Origin: Nocardia speluncae NBRC 108251
GTDB lineage: Bacteria > Actinomycetota > Actinomycetes > Mycobacteriales > Mycobacteriaceae
Assembly: GCF_001613245.1 (NCBI RefSeq)
Contig: NZ_BDBZ01000012.1
Span: 62,001 to 126,000, forward strand
Length of the DNA stretch: 64,000 nucleotides
Reading direction: 5' to 3'
Both the position numbers and the translations under genes were made by a program. How positions within the stretch are numbered: position 1 is the first letter of the stretch; each line of letters begins with the position of its first letter. Positions 1-9,946 of the stretch are shown here, in pieces. Below the pieces are notes generated by a model. The model was not told the DNA's origin and ran no database searches. It saw nothing but the letters and a program-made list of their open reading frames with translations.

Positions 1-1103
1 ATATCGCCTACCTCCGCGGCGGGGTCCAGCGCGAAACCGTAGTCGAGCAGCCGGGCCGCCTGCTCCCATGGGCGGATCGGCAGCACATCGGCCTGTAGCA
101 GCGTGACGACGAGACGGCGTCCGTCACGTTCGGCCGCCGCGACAAAGGTCTGCCGGGCATCGTCGGTGAAACCCGTCTTCCCGCCGAGCGCTCCGGGATA
201 GTTGTAGAGCAGGCCGTTGTCGTTCGCGATCGGGAACCCCGGGTGGTCCTGATCGCCGGGAATCGTGGGGTTCGGGGGATAACCGGGAAAATCGAGCTGT
301 TCGGTGCCGATCATCTGCGCGAAAAGCGGTATCGACATGGCTTCGCGGAACAGCAGTGACAGATCGTAGGCCGATGTGCTCATCCCGGGCCCGTCCAGAC
401 CGGATGGAGTCGCGGCGCGAGTGTCGTAGGCGTGCAGAGCTTTCGCGAGATCGTTCATCTTCGCGACCGCGGCCTCGTCGCCGCCGAGCTGGGCGGCAAC
501 CGCATGCGCGGCATCGTTTCCCGACGCCATCACCAGGCCGTGCAGCAGCTGACGGTTGGTGTAGCGGCCGCCCGGACCGATCCCGACCCGCGTGCCCTCC
601 ACATCGGCATCGGCCTGGGTTCCGGTGACGGTTCTGTCCAGGTCGAGCGTGCGCAGGGCGACCGTGGCCAGCAGCACTTTGATGGTGCTGGCCGGGCGGT
701 ACCGGCCGTGCGGATCCTTGGTGGCCAGTACCGCGCCGGTATCCAGATCGGAGACCATCCACGCGGTCGCGGATATATCCGCCGGCACCGCCGGCGCATC
801 CGCGGGCAGGACGACCCCGCATTCGCCGAGGCGTTTCCCGCCGATCGGCGGGTCGGGGATCGGCAGGGCGGTGGGTGGGGCCTCTCCGGGCTCGGGAACC
901 TCGGAGGAGTCGATGGCCGGCGGCGGCTGCGTCTTCTGCGGGCAGCTGTCGGTCGCCGGGGTCGCGAACGGGGTGGTGGTGGGCGGTGGCGGCTGCGCTG
1001 TTGCGGGACTGCCCACGATCAACGGTCCGGCCGCGAGCACTGCGGCGGTGAGCACCGTGCCGAAACGGCGGGCGGTGCGCTGGTGGAGCTCGGTGGTGTA
1101 CAT
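1..1103 (-). CDS. D-alanyl-D-alanine carboxypeptidase (penicillin-binding protein, S11 family), 3' end cut by window edge
   Basis: A secreted enzyme that trims the terminal D-Ala from peptidoglycan stem peptides. The frame is open from the ATG at 1103 to the window edge (367 codons), so the C-terminus is missing. Residues 10-36 form a signal peptide ending in an Ala-rich site, then a Pro/Thr-rich linker to about residue 90. All three penicillin-binding motifs are present: STIK at 139-142, SGN at 194-196 and KTG at 309-311, with spacing typical of DacB/DacC enzymes. It lies 112 bp downstream of add on the same strand. The missing C-terminus may carry a membrane anchor. The family call is firm; the specific paralogue is not. 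Confidence 0.93.
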   Translation of the reverse strand, partial: MYTTELHQRTARRFGTVLTAAVLAAGPLIVGSPATAQPPPPTTTPFATPATDSCPQKTQPPPAIDSSEVPEPGEAPPTALPIPDPPIGGKRLGECGVVLPADAPAVPADISATAWMVSDLDTGAVLATKDPHGRYRPASTIKVLLATVALRTLDLDRTVTGTQADADVEGTRVGIGPGGRYTNRQLLHGLVMASGNDAAHAVAAQLGGDEAAVAKMNDLAKALHAYDTRAATPSGLDGPGMSTSAYDLSLLFREAMSIPLFAQMIGTEQLDFPGYPPNPTIPGDQDHPGFPIANDNGLLYNYPGALGGKTGFTDDARQTFVAAAERDGRRLVVTLLQADVLPIRPWEQAARLLDYGFALDPAAEVGD

Positions 1104-1215
1104 CGGGGAAGAGCCTAGAAGGTTTTCCGGGCATCGAGACATCGGCAACGGACTCGCCCCACACCGAACCGGAACGTGCCCGGTCACGACACCGGTCCGG
1201 CCGAGCACGTCAGGC

Positions 1216-2313
1216 TCAACCCAGCAGGACCGCGTATCCGGGTTTGATGATGTCGTCGATGATCCGCAGTCGCTCCGGGAACGGGATGAATGCCGATTTC
1301 ATCGCATTGATGGTGAAACGTTCCAGATCGGTCCAGCCGTAGCCGAAAGTCTGGTGCAGTTTCAGCATCTCGCGGCTCATACTGGTATCGCTCATCAGCC
1401 GGTTGTCGGTGTTCACGGTGACCCGGAAACGCAGCCGGGCCAGCAGATCGAACGGATGTTTGTCCAGCGAGGGCACCGCCCCGGTCTGCACATTCGACGA
1501 GGGGCACAGTTCGAGCGGCACGCGGGTATCGCGCACGTATTGGGCCAGCCGCCCCAGGCGGGCATCGGCGATGTCGCCGGCAACCTCGATATCGTCGACG
1601 ATCCGCACACCGTGCCCGAGCCGGTCGCAACCGCAGAAGGCCAGGGCTTCGTGGATGGACGGTAGGCCGAACGCCTCACCCGCGTGAATGGTGAAGTGGG
1701 CGTTGTTCACCCGCATGTACTCGAAGGCGTCCAGATGCCGGGTGGGCGGATAACCGGCTTCCGCGCCCGCGATATCGAAACCGCAGACGCCGCGGTCGCG
1801 GAATCGCACCGCCAGTTCCGCGATTTCCCGCGAGCGGGCGGCATGCCGCATGGCGGTCAGTAGGCAGCGCACCACGATGGGTTGCCCGGCCGCCGCGGCC
1901 GCCGCCTCCCCGGCGGCGAACCCGGCCAGGGCGTGTTCGACCACCTCGTCGAGGGTCAGGTCCTGCTCCAGATGCTGTTCCGGCGCGAATCGGACCTCCG
2001 CGTAGACCACGCCGTCGTCCGCCAGGTCCTCGACGCATTCCCGGGCTACCCGATGCAGGCCCTCGGGAGTCTGCATCACCGCGACCGTATGGGTGAATGT
2101 CTCCAGGTAGCGTTCCAGCGAACCGCTGTCGGCGGCCTCCCGGAACCACCGCGCCAACCCCGCGGCGTCGGCGGCGGGGAGCTGGTCGTAATTGCAGTCG
2201 CGAGCGAGTTCGAGGACCGTCGCGGGCCGCAGACCTCCGTCGAGGTGATCGTGCAGTAGCGCCTTCGGCGCCTGGCGCAGGGTAGCGAGGTCCAGCGGCA
2301 TGGGTCCGGTCAT
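1216..2313 (-). CDS. add: adenosine deaminase
   Basis: Deaminates adenosine or deoxyadenosine to the inosine forms in the cytoplasm, feeding purine salvage. The start at 2313 (MTGPMPLDL) gives 365 residues, the usual mycobacterial length; the upstream frame extension to 2466 is low-complexity and was rejected. Zinc ligands HxH are at residues 21 and 23, followed by the conserved HAGE mid-protein and a late Asp in a VNTDN context, as in the metallo-dependent hydrolase fold. It is the fourth gene of the minus-strand run cdd - flavin oxidoreductase - deoA - add, whose other products act on nucleosides. Confidence 0.95.
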   Translation of the reverse strand: MTGPMPLDLATLRQAPKALLHDHLDGGLRPATVLELARDCNYDQLPAADAAGLARWFREAADSGSLERYLETFTHTVAVMQTPEGLHRVARECVEDLADDGVVYAEVRFAPEQHLEQDLTLDEVVEHALAGFAAGEAAAAAAGQPIVVRCLLTAMRHAARSREIAELAVRFRDRGVCGFDIAGAEAGYPPTRHLDAFEYMRVNNAHFTIHAGEAFGLPSIHEALAFCGCDRLGHGVRIVDDIEVAGDIADARLGRLAQYVRDTRVPLELCPSSNVQTGAVPSLDKHPFDLLARLRFRVTVNTDNRLMSDTSMSREMLKLHQTFGYGWTDLERFTINAMKSAFIPFPERLRIIDDIIKPGYAVLLG

Positions 2314-2536
2314 GTTTCGACGGTATCGCCGATTTCCGGGCCGGGCAGCAGTACGCTCCGAAAGATCGCACCTTGTCGACCGGTGCTCACGTCGAGTTCC
2401 CTGGGTGGTCGGTCGCCCGTTGCGTTCGAGTAAGGCGAGTAGCAGAACGAACAGGGCAGATCGCACCTGCAGACATCGTCGGCTCGAGCCGAGCAGGAGT
2501 TGTCGGCGAAGGCGGCGGGTCCCCCGGCCGGGGCGC

Positions 2537-3835
2537 TCAGCCCAGGCCGACCCGATCGAGGATCAGGGGGTTGCGACCCTTGCGTTCCGGGGTGTGCGGG
2601 CTGATCGTGATCGCCTCGGCCAGCGCTTCGACCGCAGCGGGTAATACGTCCGGAGTATCGGTGTGCAGCGTGAGCAGCGGCGAGCCGGCCGTCACCCGAT
2701 CCCCGACGGTTGCGTGCAGGTGGATACCGGCGGCCGCTTGGACCGGATCCCCCTGCCGGGCTCGTCCGGCGCCCAGCCGCCAAGCGGCGACTCCGACAGC
2801 GCGCGCGTCCAGGCTCGTCACCGTGCCGGATGTGGGTGCGGACAGGGTCTCGGTGTGTTTCGCGACCGGCAACGGCGCTTCCGGGTCGCCGCCCTGGGCA
2901 CGGATCATGGTGCGCCAGTGGTCCATTGCGCGGCCGTCGGCGAGTGCCTGCGCCGGATCGGTATCCAATCCGGCCAGCGCGACCATTTCGCGGGCGAGCG
3001 CCAGCGTCAGTTCGACCACATCCGCTGGGCCACCGCCGGCCAGCACCTCCACCGCCTCGGCGACCTCGAGCGCATTACCTGCGGTGCGGCCGAGCGGTGT
3101 ATCCATGGCAGTCAGTAACGCGACAGTGCGCACCCCGGCGTCGGCGCCCAGTTCGGCCATGGTGGTGGCAAGGGTGTGCGCTTCGGACCGGGTCGGCATG
3201 AAGGCGCCCGCGCCGACCTTCACATCGAGTACGAGGGCGGCGGTGCCTTCGGCGATCTTCTTGCTCATGATCGAACTCGCGATCAGCGGGATCGATTCGA
3301 CCGTGCCCGTGGTGTCGCGCAACGCGTAGAGGCGTTTGTCCGCCGGTGCGAGATCGGCACCGGCGGCGCAGACCACGGCGCCGGCGGCCGGGTCGGACAG
3401 GATTTCGCGCATCCGGTCCGGGCCGATATCGGCACGCCAGCCCGGGATGGATTCCAGCTTGTCCAGGGTCCCGCCGGTATAGCCCAGTCCGCGACCCGAC
3501 AGTTGTGGAACCGCCGCACCGCACGCCGCCACCAGCGGGGCCAGGGGCAGCGTGACCTTGTCGCCGACCCCGCCGGTGGAGTGTTTGTCGACGGTGGGGC
3601 GGGGCAGGCCGGTGAAATCCAGCCGGCGGCCCGAGCCGATCATTGCGCGGGTCCATCTCGCGGTTTCGCGGCGGTTCATCCCGCGCAGCACGATGGCCAT
3701 CGCCAGCGCCGACATCTGCTCGTCGGCCATCGCGCCCCGGGTGAAAGCGTCGATCGCCCAGTCGATCTGCTCGTCGGAGAGCGCGCCGCCGTCCCGTTTC
3801 GTCCGGATGACCGATATTGCGTCGTGTACCGTCAC
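2537..3835 (-). CDS. deoA: thymidine / pyrimidine-nucleoside phosphorylase
   Basis: Phosphorolyses thymidine (and probably deoxyuridine) to the base and deoxyribose-1-phosphate. 432 residues from a GTG at 3835. The phosphate-binding signature [10 protein letters not shown] and the following [14 protein letters not shown] stretch are intact, and the C-terminal alpha/beta domain has full length. Next upstream on the same strand is a flavin oxidoreductase gene, then cdd, so cytidine to uridine to uracil and thymidine breakdown are co-located. The uracil phosphoribosyltransferase gene upp is 14 kb away in the same window. Confidence 0.95.
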   Translation of the reverse strand: MTVHDAISVIRTKRDGGALSDEQIDWAIDAFTRGAMADEQMSALAMAIVLRGMNRRETARWTRAMIGSGRRLDFTGLPRPTVDKHSTGGVGDKVTLPLAPLVAACGAAVPQLSGRGLGYTGGTLDKLESIPGWRADIGPDRMREILSDPAAGAVVCAAGADLAPADKRLYALRDTTGTVESIPLIASSIMSKKIAEGTAALVLDVKVGAGAFMPTRSEAHTLATTMAELGADAGVRTVALLTAMDTPLGRTAGNALEVAEAVEVLAGGGPADVVELTLALAREMVALAGLDTDPAQALADGRAMDHWRTMIRAQGGDPEAPLPVAKHTETLSAPTSGTVTSLDARAVGVAAWRLGAGRARQGDPVQAAAGIHLHATVGDRVTAGSPLLTLHTDTPDVLPAAVEALAEAITISPHTPERKGRNPLILDRVGLG

Positions 3836-3966
3836 GTCCCCAGTCTCGCAGCGCCCCGGCCGGAAAGCAGGCGACCTGCCGCTCGTACCGGGTGCCGCGC
3901 GCTTCTCGCAGGCGCCGCTCCTCCGCCGCGAGATCTTCGGTTACGGCCGGGATCGGGCTTCAGCTC

Positions 3967-4968
3967 TCATTCCTGTAGGGCGCGCAAGGTTTCGAGGCGG
4001 TGCTGCACCGTCGGGCCGGTGGGCGCCACGATGATCTCGTCCGCGCCGGTCTCCTTCACCAGCGTGTCGAGGCGGTCCCGGACTTGTTCGCGGGTGCCGA
4101 TGGCCTGATCCGCGTTGCGGTCGTCGACGAAGACGTTCTCGGCATCCGACCACGGGTGGGCCTCGGCCTCTTCCAAGGTCGGGATGCGCTGCGGTAGCTG
4201 ACCGGTGCGCATTCGCAACTGCACCAGGCTCTGTGGGAGGGTCCGGCGGCGGGCCTCGGCTTCGGTATCGGCGACCACCGTCGCCACCGCCAGCATCGAC
4301 CGCGGCTCGCTCAGCACCTCCGAAGGACGGAATTCGCGCCGGTACAGCTCGAACACCAGGGGAGTGGTGCGACCGCCGGCGAAATGGTGGGCGAAGGCGA
4401 ACGGCAGACCCATCATGGCGGCCAGCCGGGCACTGAAATCACTGGAACCCAGCAACCACATCTCGGGCGAGTCGCCCTCGCCCGGAATCGCCCGGATCCG
4501 TTCGCCCTGACCGCCCTGTAGCGGCGGGATGGTGCCGAAATAGGCCAGCAATTCCACGACCTGCTTGGGGAAATCCTCCACCGCTTCGGCGGTCGCGCCG
4601 CGCCGGATGGTCGCCGAGATCAGCGGATCCGTTCCGGCTGCCCGGCCCAGGCCGAGATCGATCCGGTCCCCGTGTAGCGCGACCAGGGTCCCGAACTGTT
4701 CTGCCACGACCAGCGCCGCATGATTGGGCAGCATCACTCCACCGGAGCCGACCCGGATCCGCTCGGTCGCCGCGGCCACGGCCGCGATCAGCACCGGCGG
4801 CGCGGAACTCGCGATCCCCGGCATACCGTGGTGCTCGGCCACCCAGAACCGGCGGAATCCCAGCCGTTCGGCTTCTCGGGCGACGGTCAGCGTATCGGCC
4901 AGCGCCTGCCGATGTGATCCGTCGGCGGCGACGGCGGCCAGATCGAGCACGGAGAGGGGAACAGTCAT
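3967..4968 (-). CDS. LLM-class (bacterial luciferase-like) flavin-dependent oxidoreductase, group 1
   Basis: A TIM-barrel flavin monooxygenase or F420/FMN-dependent oxidoreductase; the substrate cannot be read from sequence. The start chosen, ATG at 4968 ([10 protein letters not shown]), gives 333 residues and matches the usual N-terminus of the 'luciferase family oxidoreductase, group 1' (MsnO8-like). Visible family marks are [10 protein letters not shown] near residue 40, a [10 protein letters not shown] strand, and [10 protein letters not shown]. It sits 55 bp downstream of cdd and 131 bp upstream of deoA on the same strand, so it splits the cdd-deoA pair that is adjacent in M. tuberculosis. 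A role in nucleoside metabolism is only inferred from position. Confidence 0.88.
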   Translation of the reverse strand: MTVPLSVLDLAAVAADGSHRQALADTLTVAREAERLGFRRFWVAEHHGMPGIASSAPPVLIAAVAAATERIRVGSGGVMLPNHAALVVAEQFGTLVALHGDRIDLGLGRAAGTDPLISATIRRGATAEAVEDFPKQVVELLAYFGTIPPLQGGQGERIRAIPGEGDSPEMWLLGSSDFSARLAAMMGLPFAFAHHFAGGRTTPLVFELYRREFRPSEVLSEPRSMLAVATVVADTEAEARRRTLPQSLVQLRMRTGQLPQRIPTLEEAEAHPWSDAENVFVDDRNADQAIGTREQVRDRLDTLVKETGADEIIVAPTGPTVQHRLETLRALQE

Positions 4969-5023
4969 ATCGGGACCAACCCCCGGGGTCGCGCTGAGAT
5001 TCCGGTTCCGTCGAATCCACCGA

Positions 5024-5419
5024 TCAGGTGCGACCGGCCGCGAGATCGTCCGGTCCGAAGGCATCGCTCAGCAAAGCCCCCAGGGGGACCGGGCCGGCCG
5101 GGTGGTCGATCAGTAGTTCTTTCCCACCGAACTCGTACAGCACCTGCCGGCAGCGGCCGCAGGGCAGCAGGATCTCACCCCGCGAATCGCAGACCGATAC
5201 CGCGATCAGCCGGGCTGCGGAACGGGTGCGCTGGTTGCCGGCCAGGACGCACTCCGCACACAACCCGAGCCCGTAGGACACGTTCTCCACATTGCAGCCG
5301 ATCGCGATTGCTTCTCCGTCCCATCCGGCCGCTCCCACCGGGAAGCGGGAGTAGGGCGCGTAGGCCCTGCCCATCGCCGCATACGCCTCGGCCCGCAGCC
5401 GTGCCCAGTCGATATCCAT
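5024..5419 (-). CDS. cdd: cytidine deaminase (tetrameric type)
   Basis: Converts cytidine or deoxycytidine to the uridine forms. 131 residues from ATG at 5419, which has GGAG six bases upstream; an in-frame ATG at 5446 lacks a ribosome site. Zinc-binding motifs of the homotetrameric class are present: CAE in the GLCAECV stretch and PCGRC near residue 90. The substrate-binding CNVENVSYG stretch is also there. It heads the minus-strand salvage group. The upstream 146 bp to the divergent small gene at 5566 should contain its promoter. Confidence 0.95.
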   Translation of the reverse strand: MDIDWARLRAEAYAAMGRAYAPYSRFPVGAAGWDGEAIAIGCNVENVSYGLGLCAECVLAGNQRTRSAARLIAVSVCDSRGEILLPCGRCRQVLYEFGGKELLIDHPAGPVPLGALLSDAFGPDDLAAGRT

Positions 5420-5565
5420 CCGTGCTCCTGTGGTCGAACAGTCCACCTCCCCTACATCTTCGCCCGCTGCCGGCTCCCGCTGATGTGAAACACCGCGTTC
5501 GTTTCGGAGATATGTAGGGTGCCGGGCTGTCCGGCCCGGCCTCGTGGTCGCCAGGAAGGTGCCGA

Positions 5566-5826
5566 ATGACGCTTCCGAAGTTCCTCATCGTCATGGTGTA
5601 TTCGAAATTGTTGTTGTCCGTGCTCAATGCCTTCGACGGGGTCGAGGTGCAGCTGGAGTACCAGATCGTGCCCGACTACGACGCTGATCCCGCACTGGGG
5701 AGGTACCCGGAGAGCGCGCCCGCCAGTCAAGCGCTACTCGGGCATGTGACCGGCGATATCGTCGATACGGAGTTCAACTACGAAATGGTGCGGTTGCGGG
5801 TGGAGGCGATCGGCGAAGGCGACTGA
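5566..5826 (+). CDS. small hypothetical protein (86 aa)
   Basis: Not recognised. An ATG preceded by AGGAAGG with six-base spacing, ending in TGA at 5826, gives an 86-residue soluble, mildly acidic protein with a hydrophobic start. No signal peptide or membrane helix is evident. It is divergent from cdd and 616 bp upstream of sdhC. The good ribosome site and usable codon bias argue for a real gene; an overlapping minus-strand frame (5452-5730) is poorer. Function unknown. Confidence 0.5.
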   Translation: MTLPKFLIVMVYSKLLLSVLNAFDGVEVQLEYQIVPDYDADPALGRYPESAPASQALLGHVTGDIVDTEFNYEMVRLRVEAIGEGD

Positions 5827-5946
5827 GCTTTCGCCGGGAATCGAGCGGTTTCTGCCGCGGCGCCGGGCGGGTCTTGCGTTACGCCCGGCGCCGCGGGCCG
5901 GTGTCACGATTTCCGGAGACCTTTCGCCGGACCCCCGACCCTTCGG

Positions 5947-5960
5947 CTACTCTCGAGTAA
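5947..5960. promoter_or_regulatory. palindrome CTACTC-TC-GAGTAA in the sdh leader
   Basis: Perfect five-base arms TACTC/GAGTA around TC, in non-coding DNA 484 bp before sdhC. The same half-sites occur upstream of accD5 (53614-53627) and, in a related form, accA3 (48685-48702). It is directly followed by AACTTTGC, part of the motif known for RamB of Corynebacterium glutamicum. The binding factor is unknown; assignment as an operator is inference. Confidence 0.4.
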
Positions 5961-6195
5961 CTTTGCCCGCTCCACTGAGACATTTTGCACATTGATCCGG
6001 CGTGCAATGGCAATCTCGGCATTGAGAGTATTCGTCTTCGGCGGAAAACGGACTCCGCTCGCGTGGAATCATCGCTGTTCGGGAAAGCTGTTGCCGGGCA
6101 GTGAATTACCAGATGAATACCGGCTCGCGGGATGTTCGATGGGTGAGGTTGTGTGGGCGTGGGTGGCCCGTCGCGTAACCTCGTGGCGACCCGAG

Positions 6196-6214
6196 AAAGG
6201 CAACCCTAACCTGC
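6196..6214. promoter_or_regulatory. weak DtxR/IdeR-like iron box candidate
   Basis: The 19-mer AAAGGCAACCCTAACCTGC matches the DtxR/IdeR consensus at about 12 of 19 positions, with a good right half (CCTAACCT) and a poor left half. It lies 229 bp before sdhC. SdhB is an Fe-S protein and iron control of sdh is known in corynebacteria, which makes the location sensible. The match alone is weak. Confidence 0.25.
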
Positions 6215-6442
6215 CTGATATCGCGGCAACGCACGGCACGCCGAATTAGTTCCCCCAATGTGAGGGGATTAGAGTCCAGAACAGATCGGTTACACGTTCG
6301 GCGGCGGCGAGCCCAGCGACCGCGGCCCCGGGATAGGGCCCTGTCACTCCCCGGCTGGTGCGTCACCGAATCCCGGCTCCACCGCACCGGTGCCGGGATC
6401 TGTGACCGGGTCCATCAACGATGTTGGAGGCACCGAGACTCT

Positions 6443-6841
6443 ATGGCCACGATAGAAGCTCCGGCTCAGCCGAAGCGCAAAACGCTGTACCGAGGCGACC
6501 CCGGTATGTGGTCCTGGGCCCTGCACCGGATCACCGGTGTCACGGTCTTCTTCTTCCTGTTCGTACACGTCCTGGACACCGCGCTGGTCCGGGTCAGTCC
6601 CGAAATCTACGACGAGGCGATCGAGCTCTACAAGACACCGATCGTCGCGCTCATGGAAATGGGCCTGGTCTTCTGCGTGCTGTTCCACGCGCTCAACGGT
6701 GTGCGGGTCATCCTGGTGGACTTCTGGTCGCAGGGGCCGCGCTACCAGAAGCAGATGCTCTGGGGCATCCTCGGCCTGCTGGTGGTGCTGATGGTGCCCA
6801 CGATCGGCCGCATGTTCTACCTACTGTTGACGGAGCACTGA
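6443..6841 (+). CDS. sdhC: succinate dehydrogenase cytochrome b-556 subunit
   Basis: One of two membrane subunits that anchor succinate dehydrogenase and pass electrons to menaquinone. 132 residues from ATG at 6443, with GGAGG 12 bases upstream. The HRITG sequence near residue 27, a His in the first helix (FVHVLD) and another in FHALNG fit the SdhC haem and quinone pocket. Three transmembrane helices are visible at about residues 30-52, 68-90 and 105-125. It opens the sdhCDAB operon, followed after 3 bp by sdhD. Confidence 0.95.
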   Translation: MATIEAPAQPKRKTLYRGDPGMWSWALHRITGVTVFFFLFVHVLDTALVRVSPEIYDEAIELYKTPIVALMEMGLVFCVLFHALNGVRVILVDFWSQGPRYQKQMLWGILGLLVVLMVPTIGRMFYLLLTEH

Positions 6842-6844
6842 GTC

Positions 6845-7276
6845 ATGACCGCACCTGTTCTCGGTAAATCCTACGATCGTCCGGCGAGCCTGGATCTGCC
6901 CCGCTCACCCCGGGCCCGCGCCAACGGAAACTTCGAGAAGTACGCCTGGCTGTTCATGCGTTTCTCCGGGGTCGCGCTGATCGTGCTGGTCCTCGGTCAT
7001 ATGGCGATCATGTTGCTGCTCGACGGTGGCGTGAAACGGTTGAACTTCGCGTTCGTCGCCGGCCGCTGGGCGAGCCCGTTCTGGCAGATCTGGGATCTGG
7101 CCATGCTGTGGCTCGCGCAGCTCCACGGCGGTAACGGACTGCGCACCGTGATCGCGGACTACTCGCGCAAGGATTCGACCCGGTTCTGGCTGAACACGCT
7201 GCTGGTGCTGTCGATGATCCTGGTCATGGGCGTGGGCACCTACGTCATCTTCACCTTCGACCCCAATATCAGTTAG
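6845..7276 (+). CDS. sdhD: succinate dehydrogenase membrane anchor subunit
   Basis: Second hydrophobic subunit of succinate dehydrogenase. 143 residues from ATG at 6845. The MRFSG motif near residue 38, VLGHMAIM in the first helix and AQLHGGNGLR near residue 97 are characteristic of the actinobacterial SdhD with three helices. The N-terminal 30 residues are cytoplasmic. The 16-bp gap to sdhA indicates one transcript. Confidence 0.94.
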   Translation: MTAPVLGKSYDRPASLDLPRSPRARANGNFEKYAWLFMRFSGVALIVLVLGHMAIMLLLDGGVKRLNFAFVAGRWASPFWQIWDLAMLWLAQLHGGNGLRTVIADYSRKDSTRFWLNTLLVLSMILVMGVGTYVIFTFDPNIS

Positions 7277-7292
7277 GAACGGGCCCCCTCGC

Positions 7293-9092
7293 ATGAGTGA
7301 GAGCAGCGAACGAACCAGCGAAACAGTTGAGTCTCGACCTGTTCAGGAGCACCGCTACGACGTCGTGATCGTCGGCGCCGGTGGCGCGGGTATGCGGGCG
7401 GCCATCGAGGCCGGCCCCCGGGCGCGTACCGCAGTCCTGACCAAGCTGTACCCCACCCGTAGCCACACCGGTGCGGCCCAGGGCGGTATGTGCGCGGCCC
7501 TGGCGAACGTCGAAGAAGACAACTGGGAGTGGCACACCTTCGACACGGTCAAGGGTGGCGACTACCTGGTCGACCAGGACGCGGCGGAGATCATGGCCAA
7601 AGAAGCCATCGACGCGGTACTGGACCTGGAGAAGATGGGTCTGCCGTTCAACCGCACGCCCGAGGGCAAGATCGACCAGCGCCGGTTCGGCGGACACACC
7701 CGTGATCACGGCAAGGCCCCGGTGCGGCGTGCCTGCTACGCGGCCGACCGCACGGGTCACATGATCTTGCAGACGCTGTACCAGAACTGCGTCAAGCACG
7801 ACGTGGAGTTCTACAACGAGTTCTATGTGCTCGACCTGGTGATGACAGATACCGAGCGGGGTCAGGTCGCCACCGGTGTGGTCGCCTACGAGCTGGCCAC
7901 CGGCGAACTGCACGTGTTCCACGCCAAGTCGATCGTCTTCGCCACCGGCGGTTCCGGCCGGATGTACAAGACCACCTCGAACGCGCATACGCTCACCGGC
8001 GACGGTATGGCGATCGTGTTCCGCAAGGGCCTGCCGCTCGAGGATATGGAATTCCACCAGTTCCATCCGACGGGTCTGGCCGGGCTCGGCATTCTGATCT
8101 CCGAGGCGGTGCGCGGTGAGGGCGGCATCCTGCGCAATGTGGACGGCGAGCGATTCATGGAACGCTACGCGCCCACCATCAAGGACCTCGCGCCGCGCGA
8201 TATCGTCGCGCGTTCGATGGTGCTGGAGGTGCTCGAAGGTCGCGGCGCCGGCCCGAACAAGGACTACGTCTACATCGACGTGACCCACCTCGGCGAGGAC
8301 GTCCTCGAGGAGAAACTGCCCGATATCACCGAGTTCGCCCGCACCTACCTGGGTGTGGACCCGGTGAAGGAACTGGTGCCGGTCTTCCCGACCTGCCACT
8401 ACGTGATGGGCGGCATCCCCACCCGCATCCAGGGGGAGGTGCTGCGCAACAACACCGATGTCGTCCCCGGCCTGTACGCCGCCGGTGAATGCGCCTGTGT
8501 CTCCGTGCACGGCGCCAACCGGCTCGGCACCAACTCGCTGCTCGATATCAACGTGTTCGGCCGCCGCGCCGGTATCGCCGCCGCCGAATACGCGCAGCGC
8601 GCCGAATTCGTCGAGATGCCGGAGGGGCCCGCGCAGATGGTGCAGGACTGGCTCTCGCTGATCCTGTCCGACCACGGCAACGAGCGGGTCGCCGATATCC
8701 GCACCGAATTGCAGCGGTCGATGGACAACAACGCCTCGGTGTTCCGCACCGAGGACACGCTCAAGCAGGCCCTCACCGATATCCATGCGCTCAAGGAGCG
8801 CTACGCGCGGATTACGGTGCAGGACAAGGGCAAACGCTACAACAGTGATCTGCTCGAGGCCCTGGAGCTGGGCTTCCTGCTGGAGCTGGCCGAAGTCACG
8901 GTGGTCGGCGCGCTCAACCGCAAGGAATCGCGTGGCGGTCACGCCCGCGAGGACTATCCGGACCGCGACGACGTGAACTTCATGCGGCACACGATGGCCT
9001 ACAAGGAAGGCTCGGATCTCCTCTCGGATATCCGGCTGGACTTCAAGCCGGTGGTGCAGACCCGTTACGAGCCGATGGAGCGTAAATACTGA
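7293..9092 (+). CDS. sdhA: succinate dehydrogenase flavoprotein subunit
   Basis: Catalytic subunit oxidising succinate to fumarate, with covalently bound FAD. 599 residues. An FAD-binding GxGxxG lies at residues 28-33, and the FAD-attachment His is H58 in the RSHTGAAQGG context. Active-site motifs HQFHPTG and the substrate-binding FPTCHYVMGG region are intact, and the NRLGTNSLLD stretch near residue 410 is present. The stop TGA overlaps the sdhB ATG by one base, implying translational coupling. A 573-codon antisense open frame here is a GC artefact. Confidence 0.97.
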   Translation: MSESSERTSETVESRPVQEHRYDVVIVGAGGAGMRAAIEAGPRARTAVLTKLYPTRSHTGAAQGGMCAALANVEEDNWEWHTFDTVKGGDYLVDQDAAEIMAKEAIDAVLDLEKMGLPFNRTPEGKIDQRRFGGHTRDHGKAPVRRACYAADRTGHMILQTLYQNCVKHDVEFYNEFYVLDLVMTDTERGQVATGVVAYELATGELHVFHAKSIVFATGGSGRMYKTTSNAHTLTGDGMAIVFRKGLPLEDMEFHQFHPTGLAGLGILISEAVRGEGGILRNVDGERFMERYAPTIKDLAPRDIVARSMVLEVLEGRGAGPNKDYVYIDVTHLGEDVLEEKLPDITEFARTYLGVDPVKELVPVFPTCHYVMGGIPTRIQGEVLRNNTDVVPGLYAAGECACVSVHGANRLGTNSLLDINVFGRRAGIAAAEYAQRAEFVEMPEGPAQMVQDWLSLILSDHGNERVADIRTELQRSMDNNASVFRTEDTLKQALTDIHALKERYARITVQDKGKRYNSDLLEALELGFLLELAEVTVVGALNRKESRGGHAREDYPDRDDVNFMRHTMAYKEGSDLLSDIRLDFKPVVQTRYEPMERKY

Positions 9093-9865
9093 TGACCGCT
9101 GTAGCCGAGAAGCCCGCAGCCGCGAACCCGGCGCCGGTTCCCGAGGGGTCGACCATGATCACCGTGAAGGTGGCGCGGTTCAACCCGGAGGACGGGCAGG
9201 GCCAGCACTGGGAGTCGTTCCAGGTGCCCGCGCTGTCGACGGACCGCTTCCTGAACGTCCTCATCTACATCAAGTCCTACCTGGACGGCACACTCACCTT
9301 CCGGCGTTCCTGCGCGCATGGTGTGTGCGGGTCGGACGCGATGCGGATCAACGGTGTGAACCGGCTGGCCTGCAAGGTCCTGATGAAGGATATGCTGCCG
9401 AAGAACGGTAGTCCGGTCACCATCACCGTCGAGCCTATCCGTGGCCTGCCGGTGGAGAAGGACCTGATCGTCGATATGGAGCCGTTCTTCGACGCATTCC
9501 GGGCGGTGAAGCCGTACCTGATGACCTCCGGGAACGAGCCGACTTTCGAACGGATCCAGAGCCAGGCCGATCGCGCCCGGTTCGACGACACCACCAAATG
9601 CATCCTGTGTGCCTGCTGCACCACCTCGTGCCCGGTGTACTGGCACGACGGTAGCTACTTCGGCCCGGCCGCGATCGTGAACGCGCACCGCTTCATCTTC
9701 GACAGCCGGGACGAGGGCGCCCGCGAGCGTCTGGACATCCTCAACGACGTCGACGGGGTGTGGCGCTGCCGCACCACCTTCAACTGCACCGATGCCTGCC
9801 CGCGCGGTATCGAGGTCACCAAGGCGATTCAGGAAGTCAAGCGCGCGCTGCTGTTCGCGCGCTGA
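9092..9865 (+). CDS. sdhB: succinate dehydrogenase iron-sulfur subunit
   Basis: Carries the Fe-S chain that moves electrons from SdhA to the membrane quinone site. 257 residues. The N-terminal plant-type ferredoxin domain has RRSCAHGVCGSD and RLACK for the [2Fe-2S] centre; the C-terminal domain has CILCACCTTSCP and NCTDACPRG for the [4Fe-4S] and [3Fe-4S] centres. It is last in the operon, with a strong terminator 13 bp beyond its stop. The arrangement equals the Rv3316-Rv3319 (Sdh2) operon of M. tuberculosis. Confidence 0.97.
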   Translation: MTAVAEKPAAANPAPVPEGSTMITVKVARFNPEDGQGQHWESFQVPALSTDRFLNVLIYIKSYLDGTLTFRRSCAHGVCGSDAMRINGVNRLACKVLMKDMLPKNGSPVTITVEPIRGLPVEKDLIVDMEPFFDAFRAVKPYLMTSGNEPTFERIQSQADRARFDDTTKCILCACCTTSCPVYWHDGSYFGPAAIVNAHRFIFDSRDEGARERLDILNDVDGVWRCRTTFNCTDACPRGIEVTKAIQEVKRALLFAR

Positions 9866-9877
9866 GCCGTTGTCGTC

Positions 9878-9917
9878 AGAACCGCCCTCGTGTCCGGCAC
9901 GGGGGCGGTTCTGTTTT
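9878..9917 (+). terminator. Rho-independent terminator after sdhB
   Basis: AGAACCGCCCTCGTG pairs with CACGGGGGCGGTTCT across a five-base loop (one G-U type wobble), followed by TGTTTT. It lies 13 bp after the sdhB stop and before the promoter of the metal importer. Confidence 0.85.
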
Positions 9918-9946
9918 CCCGGCCGATGGGGTTTCGTCACACGAAC

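Larger units (their letters stand above)
5827..6442. other. 616-bp gene-poor leader upstream of sdhCDAB
   Basis: No convincing gene; an 85-codon frame at 5992-6249 lacks family resemblance and a ribosome site. The stretch is less GC-rich than its surroundings. It carries the palindrome TACTC-TC-GAGTA (5948-5959), an adjacent AACTTTGC (5959-5966), an iron-box-like 19-mer (6196-6214), and a stem GAGGTT/AACCTC (6145-6150 with 6177-6182). A long regulated 5' region of the sdh operon is the simplest reading; a small RNA cannot be excluded. Confidence 0.5.

Noticed and set aside
124..1164. 346-codon minus-strand frame
   Set aside because: Out of frame with the carboxypeptidase, whose motifs are in the frame starting at 1103; Arg/Pro-rich shadow.
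5992..6249. 85-codon frame in the sdh leader
   Set aside because: No ribosome site, no hydrophobic pattern or family; DNA better explained as a leader.
7269..8990. 573-codon open frame antisense to sdhA
   Set aside because: A GC-driven shadow; His/Asp/Gln-rich and no family resemblance, while sdhA is unambiguous.
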